Of a DNA stretch of 48,404 nucleotides, positions 40,968 through 48,404 are shown one piece after another. The first letter of the stretch is position 1, and the number at the start of each line of letters is the position of its first letter. This DNA comes from an uncultured Eubacteriales bacterium. Lineage in GTDB: Bacteria; Bacillota; Clostridia; Oscillospirales; CAG-272. The position numbers and the translations under genes are program-made. Location of the stretch: NCBI GenBank assembly GCA_902491535.1, contig CABUHS010000020.1:1-48404 (forward strand). Reading direction: 5' to 3'. The notes beneath the pieces were generated by a model. That model made no database searches. It worked only from the letters and a program-made list of their open reading frames with translations, and was not told where the DNA came from.

Positions 40968-42158
40968 ATGAAAAGCTCCGACAGATCCGCAAAAAAATCA
41001 AAAAAGCCTATACGCCGCAAAAATCCGGCTATGGTCTTTCTGTTAATAACAACAGCCTTGCTCACTATAGCTCTGATATTTTCCCTTCTTATAATCGTAA
41101 AGCTGAACCGGAATAATATGTTTTCAAAAAGTATACTGATAGACAGCAATTATTTTTTAGAGAACTACCGTAATAACGCTTCAGACAAAACTGATGTTTC
41201 CCAAGGCAATAACGATAACAATAATTCTATAATAGAACTACCCGAAATATTCTTCTATAACAGAGATGCTGACGGTAATGTCACAGCTATTCCGTATAAT
41301 GAAAAAATCGAAAACGGAATGGTTAAGCTGCATGACTACATATATAAAAGCGATGCTCCAAACGATCCGGAAAATGATCAAAAATATCAGACAATGTTAT
41401 CCGATTACTATAATATTCTCTATTCAAACGGACTGTCCGAAGAAACGATCAAAATATTATCGGAACTGATTTACAGCGACACAGACCTTTTTGAAAACAA
41501 AAAAGATTCATATAATACACTCGCCGATTTTTTCGGTATCTCTGTAGAGCATGAAAAAATAATAGATGTACCGTATATCTCACAGGAGGGTATTCTTCCA
41601 AACGGATGCGAATCGGTCTCGGCAGTCATGCTTCTGCAATATTTCGGATTTGATGCAAACCCTCTCGAATTTGTTGACAAACATCTTGACACCTCACCCG
41701 TATCTATAAAATTCGGATGCCGCTACGGTCCGAATCCGAAATATTACTATGCAGGAGATCCTCGCAGCGAAAAAAACGGTTGGGGATGCTTTGCGCCTGT
41801 AATAGTTCGCGCGCTTAATAAATATCTCCCCGAAAATCATTATGCACTGAATCTCACAGGAACATCACTCGCAGAGCTTTGCAGTATATATATTGACAAT
41901 GATATTCCGGTCGCCGTATGGGTAACGGTCGGCATGAAAGAAATAAACCGTATTATTCAATGGCAGTCTTACGACAAATCTCAGACCTATCTGTACCCGT
42001 CAAACGAACACTGTATGGTTTTAGTAGGCTACGATAATGAAAACTATATCTTTGCCGATCCGTACGATTCGCTCGGCACCGTTTGTTATCCAATTGAAGA
42101 CACCGCTGTCGCATACGGTTCGCTCGGAAAACAGGCGGTAGCCGTAATAAAAAAATAA
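40968..42158 (+). CDS. Membrane-anchored C39-like cysteine peptidase
   Basis: 396-aa protein. A basic N-terminus (KKSKKPIRRK) and one membrane helix (AMVFLLITTALLTIALIFSLLIIV) anchor it with the rest outside. After a low-complexity Asn-rich spacer (NNDNNNS), residues about 195-396 form a Peptidase_C39_2 domain: VPYISQEGILPNGCESVSAVM with Gln206 and nucleophile Cys214, SNEHCMVLVGYDNENYIFADPYD with His348 and Asp364. GWGCFAPVIVRALN matches the family loop. Probably acts on cell-surface or secreted peptides; substrate unknown. AGGTGATAAG precedes the ATG. A strong terminator follows. Confidence 0.9.
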   Translation: MKSSDRSAKKSKKPIRRKNPAMVFLLITTALLTIALIFSLLIIVKLNRNNMFSKSILIDSNYFLENYRNNASDKTDVSQGNNDNNNSIIELPEIFFYNRDADGNVTAIPYNEKIENGMVKLHDYIYKSDAPNDPENDQKYQTMLSDYYNILYSNGLSEETIKILSELIYSDTDLFENKKDSYNTLADFFGISVEHEKIIDVPYISQEGILPNGCESVSAVMLLQYFGFDANPLEFVDKHLDTSPVSIKFGCRYGPNPKYYYAGDPRSEKNGWGCFAPVIVRALNKYLPENHYALNLTGTSLAELCSIYIDNDIPVAVWVTVGMKEINRIIQWQSYDKSQTYLYPSNEHCMVLVGYDNENYIFADPYDSLGTVCYPIEDTAVAYGSLGKQAVAVIKK

Positions 42159-42172
42159 TATTTCTGCGTGAT

Positions 42173-42209
42173 TAATGCCCGGCTGTGTTTAGATCTCAGC
42201 CGGGCATTA
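42173..42209 (+). terminator. Rho-independent terminator after the C39-like peptidase gene
   Basis: 13-bp perfect stem TAATGCCCGGCTG / CAGCCGGGCATTA, then AAAATTTATTT. Confidence 0.88.
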
Positions 42210-42223
42210 AAAATTTATTTACA

Positions 42224-42278
42224 TTGACATTCCGAGCATTTTATGATATAATAATATACGTTATATAACAAATGTTAT
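42224..42278 (+). promoter_or_regulatory. Consensus promoter and putative TetR operator
   Basis: Perfect TTGACA (42224-42229), 17-bp spacer, perfect TATAAT (42247-42252). Downstream, overlapping the expected transcription start, is the dyad ATAAC-AAAT-GTTAT (42265-42278). A full-consensus promoter with an operator at the start site fits autorepression by the TetR protein encoded next. Confidence 0.82.
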
Positions 42279-42293
42279 TTAAAAGGAGGAGCT

Positions 42294-42869
42294 ATGCCGC
42301 CGAAAACAAAAATAACAAAAGAAGATATTGTCTGCTGTGCATACGATATAGTTAAAAATGAAGGAGCCGATAATATAAACGTCAGAAAAATTGCAGAATA
42401 TCTCGGCTGCTCTACCCAGCCTATCTACCACAATTTCCGCACGGTCGACGAGCTGAAAATGCAAGTAACGGAAAAGATACACGGCACATACACAGAATAT
42501 ATGCAAAAAGGTTCTAAGCATCCCAAACCGTATTTCGGAATGGGAATGGCATATATAAACTTTGCAAGGGATTTCCCGAATTTTTTCCGTTTGCTTTTTA
42601 TGAGCGAAAGCAAGCTCTCTCCCGTTGATTTTATTACAAACGACTCAATGAGAACAAATATTATCGAAAGCGGACGTATATTTTCCGGACTGACTCAGGA
42701 ACAACAGAAAAAATTTCATCTTCAGGTATGGATATTTACCCACGGTCTCGCGGCGCTTGCAGCTACAAATACCGTCTCTCTCACCGACGAAGAGATCGAA
42801 AATATTCTCGGAAACACAGTGCGCGAAATGCTGATAGGCTTTAAACTAAACTCGGAAGAAAACAGCTGA
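42294..42869 (+). CDS. TetR family transcriptional regulator
   Basis: 191-aa repressor. The N-terminal helix-turn-helix spans about residues 8-55: KEDIVCCAYDIVKNEGADNINVRKIAEYLGCSTQPIYHNFRTVDEL, an unmistakable TetR DNA-binding domain. The C-terminal ligand domain (TetR_C-like: FARDFPNFFRLLFMSES, FTHGLAALAATNTV) is helical. AGGAGG precedes the ATG at good spacing. The next three genes form an ABC-2 exporter in the same direction with gaps of 22 bp or less, so this is most likely the local repressor that senses the exported compound. Confidence 0.93.
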   Translation: MPPKTKITKEDIVCCAYDIVKNEGADNINVRKIAEYLGCSTQPIYHNFRTVDELKMQVTEKIHGTYTEYMQKGSKHPKPYFGMGMAYINFARDFPNFFRLLFMSESKLSPVDFITNDSMRTNIIESGRIFSGLTQEQQKKFHLQVWIFTHGLAALAATNTVSLTDEEIENILGNTVREMLIGFKLNSEENS

Positions 42870-42891
42870 AAGAAATAAGGAGGATACCCGA

Positions 42892-43830
42892 ATGTCAAAT
42901 ATAATCGAAATAGAAAATCTGACCAAGGAATACAAAAAAGTAAAGGCGGTCGACAAACTGTCCTTTGAAGTCAGAGAAGGCGAGATACTCGGTCTGCTCG
43001 GCCCGAACGGCTGCGGAAAATCAACAACAATAAACTGCATTCTGTCACTGCTTAATTTCAGCGAAGGAAGTATACGTATTTTCGGTAAAGAAATGCGTCC
43101 CGACGCTTACGATATCAAACGCAAAATCGGAGTCGTCTTTCAGGACGTCGCAGTATTCGATGAGCTTACTGTCTACGAAAACATCGACTATTTCTGCGGT
43201 CTGTATATAAAAGATAAAGCCGAGAGAAAAAAATGTATTGATGAAGCGATTTCGCTTGTCGGACTCGAAGATTATAAGAAATTCCGTCCGAAACAGTTAT
43301 CCGGCGGACTGCTCAGACGACTCAATATCGCCTGCGGCATAGCTCATAAGCCGTCGCTTATTTTTATGGATGAACCTACCGTAGCAGTCGATCCGCAGAG
43401 CCGAAACAACATACTCGAAGGCATTCAGACTCTGAGAAAAAACGGCGCTACCGTAGTATACACCACTCACTATATGGAAGAAGTGGAAATAATCTGCGAC
43501 CGCGTTATTATTCTTGATAAAGGCAAAATCATCGCAAGCGGAAGCTGCGACGAACTGAAGGAACTGACCGGAATTGAAGAAAAAGTTACTGTCGAAACAC
43601 AGTCGGCGGATGATGAACTCATAAAATCAGTGTACGCACTCGGAAATGTAGACAGCGCATCATACAACGGCGGAGTATTTACCGTTACGTATAAAAACGG
43701 CAAAAACAACCTCCCTGCTCTGATAGATTTCCTGCGTGAAAAAAATATACCGTACAACCGGATATATTCCGAGCGGCCGACGCTCAACGATGTATTTCTT
43801 GAACTCACGGGAAAGGAGCTTCGCGACTGA
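42892..43830 (+). CDS. ABC transporter ATP-binding protein (ABC-2 exporter type)
   Basis: 312-aa nucleotide-binding subunit. Walker A GLLGPNGCGKSTT (about 36-48), Q-loop VVFQDVAVFDEL, signature QLSGGLLRRLNIACG (a Leu at the usual Gln, as in DrrA/CcmA-like LSGGxxRR), Walker B SLIFMDEPTVAVDP, and switch VYTTHYMEE. A C-terminal extension of about 80 aa (from EEKVTVETQSADDEL) is the DUF4162-like domain of drug and antibiotic exporters. AAGGAGG precedes the ATG. Its stop codon is directly followed by the ATG of the permease gene (TGAATG). Confidence 0.95.
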   Translation: MSNIIEIENLTKEYKKVKAVDKLSFEVREGEILGLLGPNGCGKSTTINCILSLLNFSEGSIRIFGKEMRPDAYDIKRKIGVVFQDVAVFDELTVYENIDYFCGLYIKDKAERKKCIDEAISLVGLEDYKKFRPKQLSGGLLRRLNIACGIAHKPSLIFMDEPTVAVDPQSRNNILEGIQTLRKNGATVVYTTHYMEEVEIICDRVIILDKGKIIASGSCDELKELTGIEEKVTVETQSADDELIKSVYALGNVDSASYNGGVFTVTYKNGKNNLPALIDFLREKNIPYNRIYSERPTLNDVFLELTGKELRD

Positions 43831-45009
43831 ATGTTCATTCACTCTTTTAAATATACCTTCAAAAGTCTTTTCCGGGACAGAATGCTGATATTCTGGACTT
43901 TTGCATTCCCGCTGATACTCGGAACATTTTTTAACCTGGCATTTTCTAATATTGAAAGCAGCGAGTCACTCGATACTATCAATATTGCAATTGCCGAAAA
44001 AGAAAATTCGCAGGCAGGAAATACGCTGACAGAAATACTGTCCTCCATGAAAGACGGTATAGGTGAAAAACCGCTTTTCAATGTACAGAGTACAGACGAA
44101 GCCGAAGCTGCGGAGCTGCTCGAAAACAAGGATATATGCGGATATATCGTACTGTCTGACGATGCTCCGAAGCTCGTTATATCATCAAACGGAATAAACG
44201 AAACAATTCTGAAATTTGCAGTAGATGAAATACTTCAGTCAGAGGACATGATAAAAAATGTACTATCAGATATCGGACCGGAGCTGTCCCCGGAACGTAT
44301 AGCCGAAGAAGCCGAGATAATATCAGATAAAATATCCGAATACATCGGGAGCAGCGCAGACAGTATAAAAAACATATCAGGAGACAATCTGAGCTACACG
44401 ATGATAGAGTACTATACTCTGATTGCAATGACCTGCCTTTACGGAGGAATCCTCGGAATGACCGCAGTCAACAGAAATCTTGCTAATATGAGTCCGAGAG
44501 GAAAAAGAGTATCGGTATGCCCCGTCAGCAAATGGCGGCTGATCCTCGGAAATGTACTCGCAGGATACACCGTACAGCTTATAGGAATCGCTATTCTGTA
44601 TCTTTATTCCGTTTTCGTTATCAAGGTCGACTTCGGAAACGATCTGCCGCTTATCGTCGCTCTGACCATGCTCGGATGCCTTGCTGGTCTCACTATGGGA
44701 ATCGCCGTTTCGGTGCTTATAAAGTCAGGAGAAAATACAAAGACCGGTATTATAATTGCCGTAACAATGTTCGGCTGCTTCCTGTCGGGTATGATGGGAA
44801 TAACCATGAAATATATAGTCGACAGCAATCTGCCGCTGCTCAGCCGGATAAATCCCGCAAATATGATTACCGACGGCTTATACGCTCTTTATTATTACAA
44901 TACGCCTGATCGGTACATTCTTAACATCGTGAGTCTTGCAGTATTTTCGGCTCTCATGATCATTCTGTCGGCGGCAGGACTCAGGAGGCAAAAATATGAC
45001 AGTATTTAA
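43831..45009 (+). CDS. ABC-2 type permease (first)
   Basis: 392-aa ABC-2 membrane subunit: one N-terminal helix (MLIFWTFAFPLILGTFFNLAF), a long extracytoplasmic domain (about 45-190) and five or six C-terminal helices. Includes IAMTCLYGGILGMTAVNRNLANMSPRGKRVSVCPVSKWRLILGNVL, typical of the YhgE/ABC2_membrane_3 group, and FLSGMMGITMKYIV. Coupled to the ATPase gene without a gap and overlapping the next permease by 14 bp; the two permeases probably form a heterodimer exporting a toxic or signalling compound. Confidence 0.9.
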   Translation: MFIHSFKYTFKSLFRDRMLIFWTFAFPLILGTFFNLAFSNIESSESLDTINIAIAEKENSQAGNTLTEILSSMKDGIGEKPLFNVQSTDEAEAAELLENKDICGYIVLSDDAPKLVISSNGINETILKFAVDEILQSEDMIKNVLSDIGPELSPERIAEEAEIISDKISEYIGSSADSIKNISGDNLSYTMIEYYTLIAMTCLYGGILGMTAVNRNLANMSPRGKRVSVCPVSKWRLILGNVLAGYTVQLIGIAILYLYSVFVIKVDFGNDLPLIVALTMLGCLAGLTMGIAVSVLIKSGENTKTGIIIAVTMFGCFLSGMMGITMKYIVDSNLPLLSRINPANMITDGLYALYYYNTPDRYILNIVSLAVFSALMIILSAAGLRRQKYDSI

Positions 45010-46147
45010 AGCTTTTCTCAAGGTACTTAAACAGTGCAAGGTGCCTGTAATAATCTACTCGGTTATGCTGATCGTATTCGGAGTCTTTAATATGAAAACA
45101 AGCGAAAGCACCGTCTCCTTTACAGCAAGCAAACCTGATGTTCTTATAATAAATAACGATAAAGACAGTATAATATCCGCAGCACTGACTGAATATATGG
45201 CAGAAAACTGCAATTTGATCACCGATATACAGGACAGCGAAGACGCCGTAAACGATGCTCTGTTCTACCGCAACGTTAACTATGTCATATACATTCCTGA
45301 TAATTTCGGGAACGATATACTGAGCGGTCTTGATCCGACAATAGAAATAAAAGCATCGGGCGACTATCAGTCGTCATACGCCGAGCTTCTGCTGTCAAGA
45401 TACATCGGTACACTCAAGGTATATTCAGATTTTTCGGGAGACGAACAGCAGATCGCCGACCGCGTCAAATCGACTCTGTCGGTGCAGACCGATGTTGAGG
45501 TGACCTCGTCGCTTGATACAAACGCCGTCTCCAAGGCAACACTTTATTACAATTTTGCAAGCTACAGCATGCTTGCAGGCTGTATATATGTCATAAGTCT
45601 TATTATGTCCAGCTTCAAGAGCGAAAACATAAGAAAACGTACCGCAGTCAGCAGCATGAGCATGACACGCCTGAACCGGCAGCTTTTGCTGTCAAACGGT
45701 CTGTTCGCGGTGGCTTTATGGCTTGTTTACGTACTGCTCAGCTTTGCTGTCGCCGGCGAGACAATGACGTCGGCACACGGAGCGGTATTCATTGTCAACT
45801 CATTTATCTTTACTGTCTGCACACTGACAATTGCCTTTCTGATAGGAAATATAGTCACAAATAAAAATGCAATAAACGGTATCGTAAATGTAGTCGCACT
45901 CGGTTCGGCATTTTTGTGCGGTGCTTTCGTTCCTCCGGAATGGCTTCCCGACACAGTTCTGAAAATTGCCCATGTTCTTCCCTCTTACTGGTTTATCAAT
46001 ACCAATCAGCTTTTGAAGGAAACCGAGACTATAAACGCAGAATCGCTGAAACCTGTTATTTTCAACATGTTTATGCTGCTTGTATTTGCGCTTATCTTTA
46101 CGGTAATAGCAGTTATCGCATCAAAAAACAAAAAATCAGATCATTAA
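44996..46147 (+). CDS. ABC-2 type permease (second)
   Basis: 383-aa partner of the preceding permease with the same plan: N-terminal helix (VPVIIYSVMLIVFGVFN), extracytoplasmic domain (about 35-175, starting STVSFTASKPDVLIINNDKDS) and C-terminal helices with RTAVSSMSMTRLNRQLLLSNGLF, LSFAVAGETMTS, and the hallmark FLCGAFVPPEWLPDTVLKIAHVLPSYWFINTN. The start overlaps the end of the previous gene, ensuring translational coupling. The last gene of the TetR-ABC operon, closed by a strong terminator at 46173. Confidence 0.9.
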   Translation: MTVFKAFLKVLKQCKVPVIIYSVMLIVFGVFNMKTSESTVSFTASKPDVLIINNDKDSIISAALTEYMAENCNLITDIQDSEDAVNDALFYRNVNYVIYIPDNFGNDILSGLDPTIEIKASGDYQSSYAELLLSRYIGTLKVYSDFSGDEQQIADRVKSTLSVQTDVEVTSSLDTNAVSKATLYYNFASYSMLAGCIYVISLIMSSFKSENIRKRTAVSSMSMTRLNRQLLLSNGLFAVALWLVYVLLSFAVAGETMTSAHGAVFIVNSFIFTVCTLTIAFLIGNIVTNKNAINGIVNVVALGSAFLCGAFVPPEWLPDTVLKIAHVLPSYWFINTNQLLKETETINAESLKPVIFNMFMLLVFALIFTVIAVIASKNKKSDH

Positions 46148-46172
46148 TCACATAAAAATCCACCCGTATAGC

Positions 46173-46223
46173 GAACCTCCGCAAATTGTGCGTACAGCAC
46201 GATTTGCGGAGGTTCATTTTTTT
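46173..46223 (+). terminator. Strong rho-independent terminator closing the ABC exporter operon
   Basis: Long stem GAACCTCCGCAAAT paired with ATTTGCGGAGGTTC, extended inside by GTGC/GCAC, then ATTTTTTTG. Also lies just after the stop of the convergent gene 46243-46929, which it may serve. Confidence 0.92.
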
Positions 46224-46242
46224 GCAGCTTACAGATAATCAA

Positions 46243-46929
46243 CTATTCTGAATCCTTTTTCTTATTTTTATCGAATATCTGATCTAAAAGTATTTTCATG
46301 AATTTTTGGGGATTGGAATTATAAATTTCTTCAACCCAATCATAGTATTCTTCCGCCGTCATTCCCATTTCTTCGCCGCATTCTTCGAAACATTCTGATA
46401 ATTTCGGATTTGATAATATTATCTCTTTTTCCTTTTCATATTTTTCCCTGAGCATTTCAACAAGTTTTTCATCCTCCATAACGCAATCTATAAACACTTT
46501 TTTTATATTTTCAGTTTCCTTAAAATAATTAATCCTTATGGAGAGCCTTATACCGCCGTCTTCAGAAGCCGTAAATGTAACATTATGGGTTTTTGCAGCC
46601 ATATCAGATAACAGGGCAAAATCCATGGGGAAACAAGCCTCAAAGTACGGAAGCTCAACATAAATATGAGCTTCATATTTTTCGTAGTCAACTATACCTT
46701 TAATTTTACCGTGTTTCCTCATTGCATAAAAATCAAGGCGGAAAAGCAGGTCTTCATATGCTTCTTTATCCTCTTGTACAACATATTTCGGTATTTTCCG
46801 CTTAGCTTCATCGTAAGCCTTAAAAATACCGCTTTCTACTGCATATTCCCAAATTTTCTGTTGATTTGGAGACAAAGTTTCTTTATTCTCCGTTCCTCGG
46901 TAATCTCTTTCAAAAATTTCGTTTTCCAT
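46243..46929 (-). CDS. Unrecognised 228-residue cytoplasmic protein
   Basis: I do not recognise a family. The protein has no signal peptide or membrane helix and is rich in Glu and Lys. Blocks that look structured: LSPNQQKIWEYAVESGIFKAYDEAKRKIP, VDYEKYEAHIYVELPYFEACFP, HNVTFTASEDGGIRLSIRINYF (a likely beta hairpin) and a helical C-terminus with ECGEEMGMTAEEYYDWVEEIYNSNPQKF. GGAGG lies 12 bp before the ATG. The promoter region contains a dyad (47011-47029) and is divergent from two XRE regulators that may control it. Codon use is AT-richer than the genes to its left. Confidence 0.7.
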   Translation of the reverse strand: MENEIFERDYRGTENKETLSPNQQKIWEYAVESGIFKAYDEAKRKIPKYVVQEDKEAYEDLLFRLDFYAMRKHGKIKGIVDYEKYEAHIYVELPYFEACFPMDFALLSDMAAKTHNVTFTASEDGGIRLSIRINYFKETENIKKVFIDCVMEDEKLVEMLREKYEKEKEIILSNPKLSECFEECGEEMGMTAEEYYDWVEEIYNSNPQKFMKILLDQIFDKNKKKDSE

Positions 46930-47010
46930 AAAACATTTAATCCTCCATTGTTTTTATGTTGTTATATTTCTTTTTTAATTTGTTTAATCGTAAATTTTAT
47001 ATCATACCTA

Positions 47011-47029
47011 AATTTCGCAAACGAAAATT
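47011..47029. promoter_or_regulatory. Dyad operator in the divergent region
   Basis: AATTTCG-CAAA-CGAAAATT, a near-perfect palindrome lying upstream of a TATAAA (minus strand, about 46999-47004) for the 46243-46929 gene. A plausible binding site for one of the XRE proteins. Confidence 0.5.
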
Positions 47030-47099
47030 ATTATCTCTTACTATATTGGATTGTTATTTCTAAAAAATGAAATAATAAAAAGAGAAGCACAAACCTCAT

Positions 47100-47157
47100 G
47101 TCTCAATTTACGAAAAACTATTCTTGATTTGAGACAAAATCAACTAACTCATATAAA
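47100..47157 (+). promoter_or_regulatory. Promoter and dyad before the first XRE gene
   Basis: TTGAGA (47129-47134), 17-bp spacer, TATAAA (47152-47157). The -35 is also the right arm of GTCTCAA (47100-47106) ... TTGAGAC (47129-47135), so a bound repressor would block it. GGGGGAG lies before the ATG at 47202. Confidence 0.65.
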
Positions 47158-47201
47158 TAATGCTATTATATACATGTAATTATGGTATAAGGGGGAGTTA
47201 T

Positions 47202-47561
47202 ATGTTTCCGGCGGAAAGAATAAAATTGCTTAGAGAAATTAATGAGATTTCCCAAACAAAGTTGGCTAATGATTTATTTATTGGTCGTTCAACCATGTCA
47301 GAATATGAAAATGGAATCAAACAGCCCCCTATTGATGTGTTAGTACAAATTGCCGATTATTTTGATGTTAGTTTGGATTATCTTGCTGGACGCACAGATA
47401 AAAAGATTTCAATACAAAAACTGAATAATCATTTATCCACGAGATATGGCAATATACCGTTAGAAGATCTGAACGATCTCCAAAGAGACGAAAAAGAAGC
47501 TATCGGGATATTAATTAGGACATATCAAAAATACAATAATAGGATAGAAAAGAAAAAGTAA
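47202..47561 (+). CDS. XRE family HTH regulator (first paralogue)
   Basis: 119-aa regulator. An HTH_3/Cro-C1 domain fills residues about 1-62: FPAERIKLLREINEISQTKLANDLFIGRSTMSEYENGIKQPPIDVLVQIADYFDVSLDYLAGRTD. The charged C-terminal tail (about 57 aa) ends KYNNRIEKKK and may mediate oligomerisation. Start 47202 has a GGGGGAG site and aligns with the paralogue; an open frame to 47160 adds codons without similarity. The next gene is a close paralogue, so the pair arose by duplication. Confidence 0.9.
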   Translation: MFPAERIKLLREINEISQTKLANDLFIGRSTMSEYENGIKQPPIDVLVQIADYFDVSLDYLAGRTDKKISIQKLNNHLSTRYGNIPLEDLNDLQRDEKEAIGILIRTYQKYNNRIEKKK

Positions 47562-47600
47562 GCGGAAGAGCAACTATTTTATACTATTATATATCGTGTT

Positions 47601-47650
47601 TCGAGATAAATCAAGGCTTTTAAGCAATAATTTTGCAATATTTTTCTCGA
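47601..47650 (+). promoter_or_regulatory. Inverted TCGAGA/TCTCGA elements before the second XRE gene
   Basis: TCGAGA (47601-47606) and TCTCGA (47645-47650) form an inverted pair in the 160-bp gap, with TTGCAA (47633-47638) as a possible -35 but no good -10 at 17 bp. The sequence is one base different from the TTGAGA arms before the first paralogue, suggesting related operators. Confidence 0.45.
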
Positions 47651-47720
47651 TATAAGATATTTAATGAAAATCGCATTAAATAATGTTATTCTTAATAGTA
47701 AAGGCGAGGTGCGAATAACA

Positions 47721-48095
47721 TTGTTTCCGGCAAAACGAATAAAAGAGCTAAGAGAAAATATGAATGTTTCTCAAGGTAAATTAGCAAATGATTTACTTAT
47801 TGGTCAGTCTACTATGTCTGAGTATGAAAATGGAGTTAAACAACCTCCTATTTCTGTTTTAATCAAAATTGCTGATTATTTTAATGTAAGTTTGGATTAC
47901 CTCACAGGTCGTACAAATGTAAAAACTACAATTGACAACTTGCAAGAAAAGCTTATTACTGAATCAGGAAAAAAAATTAACATAAATGATTTATTAAATC
48001 TTGACTCAGAAGAAAAAGAAGCACTTATTGATTTGATAAAAATATTTAAAAAACATAATCTACCACGAAATATTAAACCAACAAAATTAAAATAA
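47721..48095 (+). CDS. XRE family HTH regulator (second paralogue)
   Basis: 124-aa paralogue of the preceding gene: LFPAKRIKELRENMNVSQGKLANDLLIGQSTMSEYENGVKQPPISVLIKIADYFNVSLDYLTGRTN is nearly identical in the HTH; the C-terminal part (DNLQEKLITESGKKININDLL ... KKHNLPRN) diverges. The preferred start is TTG 47721, which matches the paralogue's Met position and has GAGGT 11 bp upstream; an ATG at 47664 has no site. A weak start codon and two near-identical DNA-binding domains suggest cross-regulation. Confidence 0.85.
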   Translation: MFPAKRIKELRENMNVSQGKLANDLLIGQSTMSEYENGVKQPPISVLIKIADYFNVSLDYLTGRTNVKTTIDNLQEKLITESGKKININDLLNLDSEEKEALIDLIKIFKKHNLPRNIKPTKLK

Positions 48096-48097
48096 AG

Positions 48098-48126
48098 ACT
48101 ACTAAAATTATGTTTGTTTTGGTAGT
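48098..48126 (+). terminator. Terminator after the second XRE gene
   Basis: Stem ACTACTAAAA / TTTTGGTAGT (one G-T pair), then TTTTATTTATTT. Confidence 0.8.
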
Positions 48127-48404
48127 TTTTATTTATTTGTAGCTTGTGTTAGCTTATGTCGTCTTTATAGTTAAAACTCATCTTTTGTGGCAGCTTACGT
48201 CGTACCCATGTCCCGTCGGAAGGTCACGATGACCGACCGACGACGGGACACGTAGAATTATCCCACTGTTTGCCGTTAGCCGCCGCGCGGCGTATGATCG
48301 AAGATAGAGAATCAAAAGAGGAAGAAACGGAGACGGTTTCTTCCTCTTTTGTAATCTTTCTTTGGCAAGCGTTTCTTTCTTTTATAAGAAAGAAATGTTT
48401 GAAA
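48127..48404. other. Non-coding, hairpin-rich right end
   Basis: No gene is seen in these 278 bp. It contains a two-tier GC-rich hairpin (TGTCCCGTCG 48209-48218 with CGACGGGACA 48241-48250, and GGTCA-CGA-TGACC inside, 48222-48234), a small GC-rich palindrome at about 48271-48282, a 16-bp perfect hairpin (48313-48328 with 48336-48351) followed by TAATCTTTCTTT which looks like a terminator, and TTTCTTTCTT / AAGAAAGAAA (48372-48395). These may end transcripts coming from genes beyond the edge or be repeat elements. Confidence 0.6.
48313..48363 (+). terminator. Probable rho-independent terminator
   Basis: 16-bp perfect stem beginning CAAAAGAGGAAG with a 7-nt loop and a T-rich tail. No gene ends immediately before it in the window. 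Confidence 0.65.

Overview
The window looks like a Bacillota (Clostridia-type, probably gut-associated) chromosome segment. The reasons are GGAGG ribosome-binding sites, sigma-A promoters with 17-bp spacers, a DUF4830 protein, a PTS EIIC_2-type permease, a YhaO/YhaN-like pair and a Gram-positive style CapE/CapF/CapG set. I cannot name a genus from sequence alone.

Region 1 (1 to about 20,350, all minus strand) is one long capsule/exopolysaccharide operon. Read in transcription order it holds: a protein fusing a degenerate tyrosine-recombinase domain to a PglD-like acetyltransferase; an SF2 helicase with nine helicase-associated repeats and a tenth lying behind a stop codon; a PglD-like acetyltransferase; a priming phosphoglycosyltransferase; two GT2 glycosyltransferases; a Wzy-like polymerase; a TagD-like cytidylyltransferase; a LicD-like transferase; a GT4-like glycosyltransferase; a MurJ/Wzx flippase; CapE; a PglD-CapG fusion; CapF; and two decayed uronic-acid genes (a UDP-glucuronate 4-epimerase with three lesions and a UDP-glucose dehydrogenase with a frameshift). 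The retained genes predict a repeat unit containing N-acetyl-L-fucosamine and a phospho-substituent.

Region 2 (20,366 to 21,791) is the most interesting part. Two perfect 25-bp inverted repeats enclose 1,376 bp that carry an intact tyrosine recombinase gene and, reading out of the segment into the capsule operon, a near-consensus promoter (TTTACA, 17 bp, TACAAT with an extended -10). The left repeat lies between that promoter and the GGAGG/GTG start of the first capsule gene. Paired 12-bp-period TAGTCAA sites flank the recombinase gene and look like arm-binding sites. This is the architecture of a self-contained invertible promoter: the present orientation should be ON, and inversion would turn the promoter away toward a terminator at 21,827. 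The first protein made in the ON state is itself recombinase-like but lacks most catalytic residues, and its acetyltransferase half lacks the usual catalytic histidine. It could be a feedback or directionality factor.

Region 3 (21,792 to 22,642) holds terminators, a decayed gene tail, a tRNA-Leu(TAG) with its own promoter and terminator, and a candidate small RNA.

Region 4 (22,643 to 46,215) is ordinary housekeeping and transport: AI-2E family permease, cyclophilin, DUF4830 protein, glycerol-1-phosphate dehydrogenase, a SbcD-like nuclease and YhaN-like ATPase separated by a HAD/2-hydroxyacid dehydrogenase fusion, a P-type ATPase, a tandem pair of MutS-like ATPases, a PTS IIC-like permease, a YdcF-like protein, an Mrp-type ATPase, a C39-like peptidase, and a TetR-controlled ABC-2 exporter.

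Region 5 (46,243 to 48,404) is more AT-rich and accessory-like: an unrecognised 228-residue protein and two paralogous XRE regulators with dyad operators, followed by a hairpin-rich non-coding end.
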